Source: Hepsetus odoe (Eukaryota > Chordata > Actinopteri > Characiformes > Hepsetidae). From it: a DNA stretch of 64,000 nt. A program made the position numbers and the translations under genes. The stretch is from contig CM029386.1 in the NCBI GenBank assembly GCA_017165825.1, forward strand, positions 11,696,422 to 11,760,421, written 5' to 3'. Position 1 is the stretch's first letter. Every line of letters begins with the position of its first letter. The notes below the pieces were generated by a model. The model searched no databases, had not been told where the DNA came from, and saw only the letters and a program-made list of their open reading frames with translations. Below are positions 12,367 to 24,189 of this stretch, piece by piece.

Positions 12367-13299
12367 AATTTGTTTATAACAAGTCAAATTATGTGGATTT
12401 CAAGTCTTGTTTTAAGGCATTTTTATTTGAGAGAGGGAGAGTTTAGCTCTACTTGCCTATTTAAGCCAGCTGTCCATAGTGGTAAGTCAACACAAAAAGC
12501 AATGTCCAGAAGGAATTTGTTGCTGAAGGTATATTTTGTGACAACATAACAAGACCTTGTTGTTTGATTTTCAATAAGGGAATGAATCTGAAGGCTCTTG
12601 ATTAAAGAACAAACAGTTAATATCCTGAAGAACCATTCTGGTAGCTGCGCTGTTCATGCTGTTATAGGCTGTGAACAATGAAATGAGATACCTTTTCATA
12701 CAGGCTCATTTGAAGTATAAAATATTTCTCTAAGCTTATGAGGCATAGAAAGGAACCAGTGTTTGAAAAGAAATGCATAAAGGATAATTGTTAGTTAATG
12801 GAAACCGAATGGCTTTGAAAATTATTTAAAATGACTCAAAATCACCTGGATGTTCCTGGAATTAAGGACATGTCTTCTGATGATTAACTTCAGCAAAGTC
12901 TGACTTTTGTTTTGCTACAAATATTATCAGTTCCATAAGTATGAGATTCATTTGTTGTCTAATTTGTCTACATTTCAGGCTATTAACAAGTCCCAGGAGA
13001 AATGAGTTTCCTCCTTTTGCTTGCTGGTAGAAGCAAAAAACCTTTGATTGGTGATCTGAGATGAGTTTTACAGTTTCTATTGAAATGGTTCCACAGATTT
13101 AGAACTGAGGAAGCTGGCACTAAATAAGTGTGAAAGGCGGATTGAATTCCACACTAGTGCTAATAATAGCTGTCTTGTTTTGTCTAGCATAGCATTATGA
13201 AATCTTTTCATATTACACAGACTGTCAGTGTTATGTCTGCTTCATTTCAGTCTGTTTGGTGAGCTTCTTGCTTCTTCTAATGAGTCGGAAAGTTTCACT

Positions 13300-14060
13300 G
13301 CACTCATAAAGCACTCATCAGATTGCCAAGTGATTGTAACATTCCTTAAGGAACCAAAAGTGGTTCCTCTAAAGCAGGGAGTCAAATAATCCTTTTTTTT
13401 TACAGATTTGTTTTGAAGAGTGGAATAAAATATCTTCTAAAGTTCTGTTGTCAAGGTTTTTTGCATTCGCCAATAATTAGATGTGTGTTTATTAGCACTC
13501 TTGCACCACAATTGGTTCTTTGATTGATGCCATAGAAGAACCACCTTTGGTTTCCTGAAACCCATGTCTTAGAGAAGAGACTGTAAAAGTGCAGAACCTC
13601 TGCATAACATCAAAGCTCTTTACAAACTTTAGGGTTCTTTCCAAAACGTTTATGTTAAATGAAGAATTACTCTTTACAGAAAAACATGGTTATTTGCAAA
13701 ATATCACAGAATGACCAACGCTAACCCTAACCCTAACCCTTGATTTCCCCAAAGAACCATATTTGTAAATAAAATGTTTGGGTATGAAGGATTTTCTAAA
13801 GGTATAAAGAGAACACTCACATAATTGTTCTTTACCATTTTAGGGGTTCTTACAAGAACCTTTATATTTTGTAGTTCTTTAAAATTCAAAGCTCACATTT
13901 CACACTCTGCTCTAAAGATCCATCCATTGGAAAGTTCTTACAGGAAAAAATTGGTTCTACTTTGGCATTTCTGGTTTGCTGAAGAACCTTTGAACTCCTG
14001 ATTGTGTCAAAACAGTCCTTAAAAGAAACACCAAGTGCTATCTTTCTAAATCCCCAACCT
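13300..14060. repeat. Degenerate ggttct/agaacc-rich repeat region
   Basis: Many copies of ggttct, agaacc and aaagaacc in both orientations (for example caaaagtggttcctctaaag, gaagaaccacctttggtttc, agaacctttatattttgtag). This composition is typical of decayed foldback DNA elements in fish. No clean boundaries could be set. Confidence 0.4.
13721..13740 (-). repeat. Short interstitial telomere-like repeat
   Basis: ctaaccctaaccctaaccct: three contiguous CCCTAA units. Single-site and short. Confidence 0.7.
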
Positions 14061-15164
14061 TTTAAGCATGTAAGTTTAAAAAAAGATACAAGTAAGTAAA
14101 TATCTTACTTAAATCTATCTAAACATAGATTTAACCCCTTAGACTCTAAGGACATTAAAGGCTAGCATTAAACTACATTGCACAGGTATTATAATATTTT
14201 TACATTTCAATATGGTTGCCAAAGAATTACATTAGTAGTTTTGTACAGCTACTAACAGGCCTTAGGAAAAGCCTTAATAACTACGTAAGATGGACTGTAG
14301 TATTAATAAATGCAGTTTATACTGACCTGCCACCATGCACCTGTGTGGATTTTACCTTCAAATTGCAACATGAGCAACACTTTATGGCCATTTCCCATCC
14401 AGAATACCTGGCCTCCACGCTCTCAACAATTTTTAGCTATGAATTTAATGAAGCAGTCATTTCATAGCAGGACAGTAAGTGTAACAGCAGCAATTTAGTA
14501 GCGATACATTGGTAATTAAGCGCTTCAGTGATACAGCCAACATTGCAAAAGCCTTATGACATCTGGAAAAAAAATTGATTGCAGAATACGAGACAGAATT
14601 GATTAAACTCTGGAACTTAACTGAGCATTTTTTTTAAACGTGTGCAAAATGCTATCCAGGTTCCCGTGAGAAAAAGTTCAAATATTTCTGTTTCATTTGT
14701 CTTAAAGACAATATTCACACAAATTCTGCATTCTGCAAAATCAACCTTTCTCTACAGTCAGAATCAAAATTTTATAGACTTCTAGAACTTCTAGAATAAC
14801 TGCAATAAAGAAATGTAATTTTCATCCACATTCTGAATGTTTTTTTATGATACTTGATTATAGTGCTCATAACTGAATTCATAATTTTTTCCCTTTTGCT
14901 AATGTTTTACTAGAGAAAGTCTTTTCTTAATTCAAACAAAAAGACATTTCAGTAATGTAAAAGAGTGTTTGTTCCAAATACCCTTCCCCTGGAGTATGTC
15001 TTCACAATAAAATAAAAATTCTAACTCTAGCATGCATGCATATTCAACATGATGGTATTTTATTTGCACAACTAAATTTTTTTTTTTTTTTCAAAAGGTA
15101 TTTTAGTCGTCAACCTGTAGCAACACACCTTGTGAGTGTATGTGATGAAACTGGTTGTTAACGG

Positions 15165-15225
15165 TGTTAGGCTAGGGTTAGGATAAGGCTTTGGCTAGAG
15201 GTCAGGATTAGAGTTAGAGTGTCGA
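15165..15225 (+). repeat. Degenerate TTAGGG-like stretch
   Basis: gttaggctagggttaggata followed by aggctttggctagaggtcag and gattagagttagag: decayed G-strand telomere-like words, opposite orientation to the 13721 array. Confidence 0.4.
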
Positions 15226-15967
15226 ACATCTGCAAAGTACTGAATGTGGACCATCAAAATTAAGTTAAGCCTTGCTTTACATCCAGGTCATCTTCATTTT
15301 TTTAATATAATTTGGAAGATATTTGCAAAAAAATAAAAAATTTAATTCTTGCATGTGCATTAAAGTGGAATGAGTAAACTTGGAGATGATGCAACCAATT
15401 AGATGTTACCCCCTATATCTTGCATGCTCCATTTACTCTGTGAAAGGTGAAATGAGCAGTTTGACTGCCTGCTCCATGCTCTAGCAAACACGAGTGACAT
15501 AAAACATGTCTTGATGGACAGTACCCTGGCTTCCAATTTTCCACTTCAGACATGTAGTCTCCCCTCCTGAGAGCTTTTCAAGGAATGGTTGGAGATAGCA
15601 AGAAAGCATTAGCATGGACGGAGCACACCTAAAACTAAAGGCCACGGCATTGCCATGGTTGCAGTGAACACAGTGTGGTGTGGTGTTAGCTAAGAATAGC
15701 CCACTATTGAATGAAAACATGTCCTCCTGTATCCTCTCCACATTCACTGTGTTTTTCCCCTGTAAGCTGTCCCCCCTGCTGGAGTGCACATTCACATGTC
15801 TATCCACTATTTTTAGTCCCCCCTACCCTACCCCCAGAAAGCACAAACACACACAAACACACCAGCGACAGTTCCTGCCACACTTATCCAGTCATGGCGC
15901 AGAGACAGTGGCAGATTAAATCAACCTGAGGGCTGATCCGGCTGTCACAGTGATTACCTATTCTCTC

Positions 15968-16001
15968 TCACTCACTCACTCACTCACTCACTCACTCACT
16001 C
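15968..16001. repeat. (ACTC)n microsatellite
   Basis: About eight ctca units followed by a short CT run. Confidence 0.9.
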
Positions 16002-17060
16002 GCCCTCTCTCTCTAGCTTTGCTCGCTTGCTGTCCTCTGCTTAATCACAGCTGCGACTGGCTATCTTACACAGCTGCCTGCCAGAAGCTCAGATTGACTC
16101 CTGCCACCTTCCTCCCCATCAGTGACTCCATTCAGATTCATTTGAGAGCATTGTCGCAGCAGTGCATGGAAAATAAACTGGGTACTTTAGTGATTCCTTA
16201 TTGGATATATTATCAAAACATAGAAGTCATGAGAAGAAACTGTTTGTTCCCAGAACCAACACTATCAGATTAACTCTGCAGTGCATTGCTGTGTTGTATG
16301 GTCTTAGCAGGGTAACAGTACATCATGACACAATTGCTAAACAAAAAACTGACAATGTTGTGAAGCTGCGCAATCTAATATGACTAACCTACCAAGGGAC
16401 CACCCACAAATGCTTTCTTAACAACAGTAGCAAAGAATAGCACAATGTTGAGTTTTTCGATTTAAAATGCCGCACTGGACTGTGCTGTATAAGATAATCT
16501 GATCTAGTCACGCTGGAAACAGCAATACATTTGCCAATATTAGTTATTATTATTATGCAACAATAGCAAGGTGCACACAGTGTACCTTACTTATGAAGCT
16601 CCAAAAGCTGCACAAGTTCCCCCTTGTAAAGAATCAGCAATCAGTGAATGAGTGAGTTACTTAATCACAGAGTGTGTTAGTTAGTTAGTTAGTTATAAGC
16701 CTAGTCCATGAGGCGTATTGCATCTAAAACAGCTGATTTATTATTACCAGTGCCTTTTATACACTTTCAGAAAAAATTTCATTTCAACTTCATTTGAAAT
16801 TTTCATATTTCACCAAATAAACTGGGCAACATTCTGTAAGGATTGTTATAGCTCTGAATTTTCACAAAATAACACATTTATGTTGAGAGCATGAGCAGCT
16901 TGACAGCATTGTTTGACTACGAAAGGTCACAGTGAACTTTACCCACAACATCACGCTCATTGTCATACACCTCACTCTCAAAATAAGAGAATATCAACTT
17001 GTGTATCTAGTTTCATAAATCAAATTGGGAACCAAAGGTTAGGCTTTGTACAGTGGTATA

Positions 17061-18755
17061 CAGCTGTGGCGAAAAGTTTTGAGATTTACATAACTATTCA
17101 TTTTCACAAAGTTTTCGGCCTCAGTTTTTATGATGGCAACTTGCATGAACTCCAGAATGTTGTGAAGGGTGATCAGATGAATTGCAATTATATGCAAAGT
17201 CACACTTTGCCATGAAAAGGAACTTAATCCCAAAAAACCCATTTCCACTGCATTTCAGTCACAAAAGGACCTGCTGACATCATTTCACTGATCCTCCCAT
17301 AAACATAGGCGAGAGTGTTGAGAAGGACCAGGTTGCAGATCACTCTGTCAGGCTGACTGAGTTAATATAGCAGACTGGATGCTTTAAAAAGAGGGTGGTT
17401 CTTCCTCTGTTAACCACGGTTACAGCAGTAACAGCAGCGGTGGCCTAGTGGTTGGGGAGTTGGCCACAGGATCAGAAGATTGTGGGTTCAAACCCCTTAC
17501 CAGTAGGTTGCCCTAAGGTAGCCTTGAGCAAGGTACTGTCACTGCTCCCTGGATGCTTTCAATAGCTGCCCCCTGCTGCACGGTGTTTGAGTGCATGGGT
17601 TAAATCTAGAGGTCCAATTTCGTTGTGGTTCGCTGTGCTGTGACAAGGGTTGTCACTTCCACTTTTTTCACATGCAAGTTAAAAAATGCGCAATCATCAC
17701 TGCTTTGCACAAAAAGGTCTTCACAGGCAAGAATATTGCTGCTAGTAAGACTGCACCTCAATCAACCATTTATTGGATCATCAAGAACATGAGAGGTTCA
17801 GTTGTTGTAAAGAAAACTTCAGGGTGGACAAGAAATTCCACCATCTTCTAAAGCTGATTGAGCTGCGGGATCTGGGTACCACCAGTGCAGAGCTTGCTCA
17901 GAAATGGCAGTAAGCAGGTGTGAGTGCACCTGTACGTACAGTGAGGGGAAGACTTTTGGAGGATGGTCTGGTGTCAGGAAGGGCAGCAAATAATCTGCTT
18001 CTTGCCCAGACTGATATTCTGCAAAAGGTACAGGGATTGAACTCTTGAGGACTGGGGTAAAGTCATTTTCTCTGATGAATACCCTTTCCAAATGTTTGGG
18101 GCATCCAGAAAAAAGATTGCCTGGAGAAGAAAAAGTGAGTGCTACCATCACTCCTGTGTCATGCCAACAGTGAAGCATCCTGAGAGCATTCATGTTGCTT
18201 CTCAGCCTAGAGATTGGGCTCACTCACAAATTTTGCCACACAACATGGAACCGAAATGTCCTACGAGAGCAACTTCTCCCAACCATCAAAGAACAGCTTG
18301 ATGAAGAACAATGCCTTTTCCAGCATGATGGAGCACCATGCCCTAAGGCAAAAGTGATAAATAAGTGGCTTGGGGGACATCCTTCACCAGGAAACTCACC
18401 AGACCTTAAATCACACTGAGAACTTAAGGTCAATCCTCAAGAGATGGGAGGACGAACAAAAACCCACAAATTCTGACAAACTCCAAGCACTGATTATGCA
18501 AGGAAGGGCTCCAACAGTCAGGATTTGGCCCAGACGTTGATGGACACCATGCTAGGTCCAATTAAGAGGTCCTGAAAAAGAAGAGGCAACATTGCATATA
18601 TTGACTCTTTACTTGAGGTACTTGTCAATAAAAGCTCGTAATTATAATTTCGTTACCATGGAAACATCTGACAAAATGATTCTAAAAACACTAAAGCAAT
18701 ATTATTAAACCAAGATTAATAAACCAATATTTCTCAACACTTTTTGTCATGGCTG
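17061..18755 (+). pseudogene. Decayed Tc1-like transposon
   Basis: TA-flanked ends, cagctgtggcgaaaagtttt on the left and the complement of cagccatgacaaaaagtgtt on the right, match at about 18 of 23 terminal positions. Inside, broken frames on the plus strand resemble Tc1 transposase: a helix-turn-helix-like part (IAASKTAPQSTIYWIIKN) near 17735-17790, VIFSDE with the catalytic Asp region near 18065, and FQHDGAPCPKAKVINKWL near 18320 followed by PGNSPDL near 18400. Stops and frameshifts break every frame, so it cannot encode a working enzyme. A SINE at about 17430-17668 is nested in the 5' half. Without the SINE it would be about 1.45 kb, a typical Tc1 size. Confidence 0.85.
17430..17668 (+). 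mobile_element. Full-length SINE nested in Tc1 element
   Basis: Head cagcggtggcctagtggttg (A box), B box gtgggttcaaacccc, core ccttgagcaaggtactgtca, then ccccctgctgcacggtg and the tail ttcgttgtggttcgctgtgc ... ttgtcacttccactttttt. It splits the Tc1-like transposon, so it inserted later. Confidence 0.88.
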
Positions 18756-19107
18756 TACATTGTTTACACAATGGTGTGGTCCACAAAACATCGTTGGTGA
18801 AAGTGCTTCAAAGATGAGACTCAAAAACAAATCCGACCATGGGTATGTCTTAAAATTGTGTCATACATTCACTTCAATTGTAATAGGGAATACTGCTGAT
18901 TAATAATGTAATAGTAACATACTAATATTCTGATAGTTAATAGTACAGATTTCCACAACAGGCATAGCATTTTAATGTTTTAAAATCTCAGACTTATACC
19001 CTAAACCTTATTACTCACAAACCATTTAACTGTGATAGTGACCTAGAAACAGGGCAATCTTGCATACTGCTTCTTTATTTTGGTTTATATCATATTTAAC
19101 CCAGATT

Positions 19108-19143
19108 GTCAGTGCTGTCTAAGACTTTTGGACACCACTGTAC
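19108..19143 (-). mobile_element. Tc1-type terminal repeat fragment
   Basis: The complement reads tacagtggtgtccaaaagtc then ttagac, typical of a fish Tc1 terminal inverted repeat. No body or partner was recognised, so it is probably a relic. Confidence 0.45.
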
Positions 19144-21529
19144 TAAGCTGTCATACTAAAACTAGTACCAAAAACACACTGATTCTCCATAGCTCCATCC
19201 GGGCACTTCCTCAAACTGCTTGCGCATGTTTCCCAAAGCTCATGCAATGAGTCTAAAACCGTTGCCCCTGATATTGTTTCTCCTTAGATTTCCTTGCTAT
19301 TTATTTTTGCATTTATTTGTAGGTCAAGTTCAGATCATGCAAAACCAAAAACTAAAATACAGTTTCCAATTGTGGTCATGCCAGATAAAGTAAACACACA
19401 TGAGGTTTAGAAGGCTAATTCTAAGCAGTCCTTTTCAATGTTTGGTCTGTCATAATGCCAAAATTGGCAATTGCTACTTTGCACATCCTCCACTATATTA
19501 TGACAAAGCTTTTAAAAGCTAGCCAGGCCTGAACACAGCCAATAATGACTTGGCCAAATGTTTGTGTCTGCTACAATATAGAGCCATTTTACAAAATATG
19601 TAGCAGTATCAACCCTGTCGCTGGCAGATTACCATAATATGACTGTTTGTCAATATGCTTTCATGATGTCTCATTTCATACGAGGTGCTGGAAATAGGTT
19701 TCTATTCCTATAAAAAAGTCAATATTCTGTTCACATCTGGTTGTGGAGATTAGCCTATCTATTCTGATAGTCTTGGAACAATACGTCTGTCTCTGTCACA
19801 TCCCCTGTGTCGCCGTTTGCTCTGCAAGACATTGTGAATGGAATAACAGGTGGCAGTGTGTGCTGGCCTCTCTGCCCACTAGCATAACTCACCTGCAGGA
19901 GGGAGTCAGCCTTCATGTTACTCTCCACATGAAAAACCCTGAAGCTATTTCACCCTCAAGCAGAGACATATCGCTTCAAATTCCATCAGAATACAAGAAA
20001 AAATGTGTCCACTGAAACTGACTTCATGTGTAGCAGTAGGTGACCCATCTATTCTCCACCTCTATTGCAATAGCGAATGTTAGCGAAATCCCCCTCAACC
20101 GAATGACAATCTGTAGCATACAAACAAAGTTGTGGTCAACATACAGAACATAAAGGTAACAAATGAAATTACAAAAAATCGTGGCAAATTTGTTCCCGTG
20201 ATCAGTGCTCAAAACAGAAGCAGAATCACATGCCGTGTTCTGTCCAGAATAAATGTGCTAGAGAGGGAGGGTCCTTTAAAGGTAAGCCATTCAAATATAT
20301 ATATATTTTTTTTACTTTCCACACTAGGTGGGATTCTTTCCAACGCACAGTTTCCCAGTTATGGATGCTTGGGCCCTGATGTGATTTGAATTCTTCATCT
20401 GTTGATGTGTGGGAAACATAAGATTCTTTGAACGCTGAAGCTACTATTCTATTCTATTCTATAGGGTCTCTGCAACTGATCTGCTGTGAGCGATGGGTAA
20501 ACTTTTCTTCACCATTGTAAATCATTGTTTATTACCTCTATGGTTTGAAATCTCTCTGTCTGAATACACTGTAGAGTCATCTTTGCATGGAAATGGCATC
20601 TTTGAACTTTAAAAATAATCAAGTAGTGAAAATATTTGAAAAAACACGTAATCACCCATTGAGGAAACAGCAGAGTTTGAACCCTGGGTGATTTCTTAAA
20701 TGTAACTGAAGTATTCAGACTGGGCATACACACGCATGATCTCAAAAATCAAGGTGTTAAAAAGGGTTATTTCAAGCAGTAATACAGAAGAACATTTCAT
20801 TTTATAACGTTTCAGCTCTTTAAAGCCTCAATTAAAACTACTTTAATAAAACTTTCTTTTTGGCATCAATCCAAAAATTCTCTCCGCTACCTTTATTTTT
20901 AAGAGTGTGGTGAGATCACTGCAAAAGCCAATGGCATTCGCCTACGAGGAGCAGCCTACAGCCTGTTGCGAAATCTTTCCACTTATGCTAATGAAATACT
21001 AAAGTTAGAGGCATTCAAAACAGAATGTTTTGGTCCTATTTTGTTTAAATGAATTTAAAAAAAGGTCTGAGAGAAACACCTTACAGTTGCTCATGATTAG
21101 GCTGACATTGTCATTAATAATGACTTAAATATCATATCCTGCACATGCTTTGAAATGTAGTTAAGGAACCCAAGGTGCTTTTCTATGGAATTATTTTTAA
21201 AACACCAAATCATATCACAAGAAAGTCTTCTCCTGCTTTGTGTCTATCGATTGTTTCAAAGAAGGAAAAAGAAAAAAAAATCAAATGCCTCAGTGGATCA
21301 GCCTACATCCTGTTGCATAATATCTTTTTTTTTTCATACTATAAGTATTTATTTAGGTTAATATTATGTATAAAGGTTTATTTTACCATAATAAGGATTG
21401 TTGTCAATAATTATGTCCTAAAATCTTAAAAAGGTATCAGAAAGAGTTTTTTCAAAAGGAATAAATGTTCTATGAGTTATAGTAATAATGACAATGGTGA
21501 TTTTTTATGGTGTGGTATAGAGCAGTTTT

Positions 21530-21760
21530 TTAAATGATTCTTTAAAGAACAGAAAGAGAAGAACCGTTTAACTGTTAAAACAACTAAAAATCAAGTATTC
21601 AAATGTTTCCTTTAAAAAGCATTCTGTAAAGCCCTTTTGTCAGGGGTGCAGAAGAAGCACTTTTGGTTCTCTAAAGAAAAACAGTTTAGAAGAACCCAGT
21701 CACTAAAGGTTTTCATAGCATTACTCTAGAGAACCCTTTTTGATGGTTTTATTTTTGATG
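21530..21760. repeat. Second ggttct/agaacc-rich repeat region
   Basis: tctttaaagaacagaaagag, gcacttttggttctctaaag and gagaaccctttttgatggtt share words with 13300-14060. Probably a relic of the same foldback family. Confidence 0.35.
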
Positions 21761-22917
21761 CAATGACAAGAATGGTTAATTAATGGTTAATTGTAAATGG
21801 TGATTTTACTTTCGTCCCATACTACCATCCAGACTAATGTCTAACTCAGTGAGTGCAGAAACAACAGAAAGCATGCTGCTATCTATACTTAAGCTCTGAT
21901 CACTGTTTGGTGAATGGCAAGAGCTTCAGCTCACGAACAGCCTAACACCCCCACCTACCCCCCCACCCCTCTGTAGAAACAATGCTGAGAGCAAGAATCT
22001 GCTTTTGTCTAAACGAACCAATGATTAAGCCTAACATGCCAGCCACTCCTTCTGCAGCTTATCTCCAACACACTCGCTCTGCTTCATTTTAATGGTGCCT
22101 TCACACCATGCTTTCTCTGTTAATGTTTGACCATTGATTACACCCAGCGACGAATATAATTAATAATTTAAAAAGTAAAGAAAATGACAGGAACATTTTC
22201 CTTATCATGTCAAAACAGAAACTAGAAACTCAGAAACTGAGCCATTTTGCAACCCTCCACCCCTTTTCTTGCCTTTTCCCTTGTGGTTCATGGAGTGAAC
22301 CATTTAAGATGGCAACAGCAGCATCAAAATGAACCTTATTGTCAAGTTTATGGCGGTGAAGAGGGCACACTGCTTTAGCATCATTTAGAGTGATGTGCAA
22401 ACAAGGGCTAAAGAGCAATGGGGAAAAAGCTCTTCTGACAGATTAGCCGAGGAAAGCACCGATGCCCTATTAGTGTTATTGAAATGTACTCAGTGTGGAG
22501 TGGTGCGGACGTGCATGAACACCTGGCAGAGCTTCAGTAAATCTGAGGCCCTGTTAAGCCTCATGCTTTCCTATTTTACAGCACCTGCAGCGTATAAAGT
22601 GACGCACACATGCTGAAAGATGTGGCTTTGCAGCTGTTCAGTCACTGACACAGTAACCTTACACCAGTGGCAACCTTCAAAGCTCTATAAGAACAGCTTG
22701 TTTTCTTTCATGTTCCACCCCACATGTCCCACAGGAATTTTTTTACTGTACCAACAAAAGGTGCCAGATTCTCCTTGAGAAAAAAAAATAAAAAATAGAA
22801 AAGCATTCAATTACAATCTTGGAGAACCACTTTTATTAGACTGTAGGGTCCTCATATTGCCTTAAATTGTGACTATAACACAAAACAAGTATAGATTACT
22901 ATAATCCAAACTCAACT

Positions 22918-23077
22918 GGCAGGTGTGAGTGCACCTGTACGTCCATCCATTTTCTGCAAGACAGGGACAGCACCTTGCTCAAGGGTACCGCAGGGCAACC
23001 TATTGGGAAGGGGTTTGAACGGCCGCAGCTCCGATCATGTGGCCGACGCCCTAAACACTAGGCCAACGCTGCCCCGG
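22918..23077 (-). mobile_element. SINE with L2-like tail and Tc1-derived 3' end
   Basis: A 12-bp target-site duplication (ccaaactcaact) at 22906-22917 and 23078-23089 brackets the insert. On the minus strand it has the tRNA head (ggggcagcgttggcctagtg), the core and a short tail remnant gcagaaaatggatgg. After that come 24 bases (22919-22942) identical to the Tc1-like element at 17914-17937. See findings. Confidence 0.85.
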
Positions 23078-23420
23078 CCAAACTCAACTCTTGAGGGCTA
23101 AATATTTAAGCTGTAGATAATAAACAAGTTCACATAAATGCAGCTGTTTTCCAATAGATTCTGCATTATTTCACTCAGAACCAAACCCACCATGGAGAAG
23201 AACCATTCCCCAGGAAAAAATATATGAAAGGGTTCTCTAAGTTAAGGAACGCTTTTTTGAGGCCATACTGCAGCTCAATTATGGTTTAAGGGCATCGGGA
23301 CATATCAGATAAAGTTTAGAATTAGGTGATGTGCTCTAGGCTCTGGTGTGATAAAAAAAAAAAAAATTTTCTCCCAAATGTTTTAAAGTCTTTTCTTCAG
23401 AAATAAGATTCATTATCATA

Positions 23421-23690
23421 GGCAGCGGTTGCCTAGTGTTTAGGGACCAGGCCCCCAGATTGGAAGATCATAGGTTCGAATCCCTTACCAGTAAACCTAC
23501 TGGTAAGGGATTCGAACCTACGATCTTCCAATCTGAGGTACCCTTGAGCAAGGTACCATCCTCGTCACTGCTCCCCGGGCGCTTTAAATAGCTGCCCCAT
23601 CTGCTGCACGTGTGTGTTTGTATGTATTGGTGAAATGCCTAAAAGGTCTAATTTGGTTGGGGCTCACTGTGTGCTGTGCTGTGTTTCAGA
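23421..23690 (+). mobile_element. SINE carrying an inverted duplication
   Basis: Head ggcagcggttgcctagtgtt, core cttgagcaaggtaccatcct, a ctgctgcacgtgtgtgtttg segment and tail. The B-box segment at 23457-23534 is duplicated as an inverted repeat with 37-bp arms, one mismatch and a 4-base loop. Confidence 0.85.
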
Positions 23691-24189
23691 ATGGCAAGAG
23701 TAGCCACGTTCATTAAAATGGGAGTCCCTCTCCATGGTGCTGAAACAAATGCCTCAAATGAATGGGAAAGAAAGGAGGAATGGGCTCATACATTTTAGAT
23801 TTCTTTCACGTTTCCATTCTTTATAGGATTTTTTTATTTTTTACTGCTTCTGCAAAAGGCAATCTGTCTTGTAACCAAAGTGGAGCCATTTCCTTTTGCT
23901 ATACAGAACCATTTCTGAAAAACTTCTTTAAGGAACCGCCTTCTGACTTCCAATGCAATGTGTGTCCCTCTCCGTGGTGCTGAACCTAATGGTCTGGTCT
24001 CAGAACAACGGGAGAGAAGGGAGGAAAGGGCTGGAATATTTCTTGATGATTGGCTAAGAACTCGGCGAAGAAGAAAGAACGTGAGCGCTGCATCTGAAAA
24101 TCGGTCTATCGCAGAAAAAGAGAGAAAAGCATTCCCGCGAAACGGCCAGTTACCATGACAACCAAACAAGAAAGAAGAAGAAGCCGAAG

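Larger units (their letters stand above)
9829..17060. other. Intronic sequence between LINE tail and Tc1 element
   Basis: Outside the listed repeats this is AT-rich unique DNA. 15430-16280 (interrupted by the ACTC array) is relatively GC-rich and repeat-free, with segments such as gcagattaaatcaacctgag ggctgatccggctg, and could hold a conserved element. A short (TTAG)n run lies at 16676-16695. No coding exon recognised. Confidence 0.45.
18756..22905. other. Intronic unique sequence
   Basis: AT-rich, with a ctatt run at 20447-20464 and a C-rich tract near 21947-21965. 19740-20010 and 22230-22620 are repeat-free and look like candidates for conserved noncoding DNA. No gene recognised. Confidence 0.45.

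Noticed and set aside
17430..17480. tRNA gene suggested by A and B boxes in SINE heads (also at 49751 and elsewhere)
   Set aside because: The heads lack a complete cloverleaf, are followed by SINE bodies, and occur in many copies: tRNA-derived retroposons, not tRNA genes.
18092..18419. Two overlapping open frames with transposase words taken as a working gene
   Set aside because: They are out-of-phase pieces of one broken Tc1 transposase and are reported as a pseudogene.
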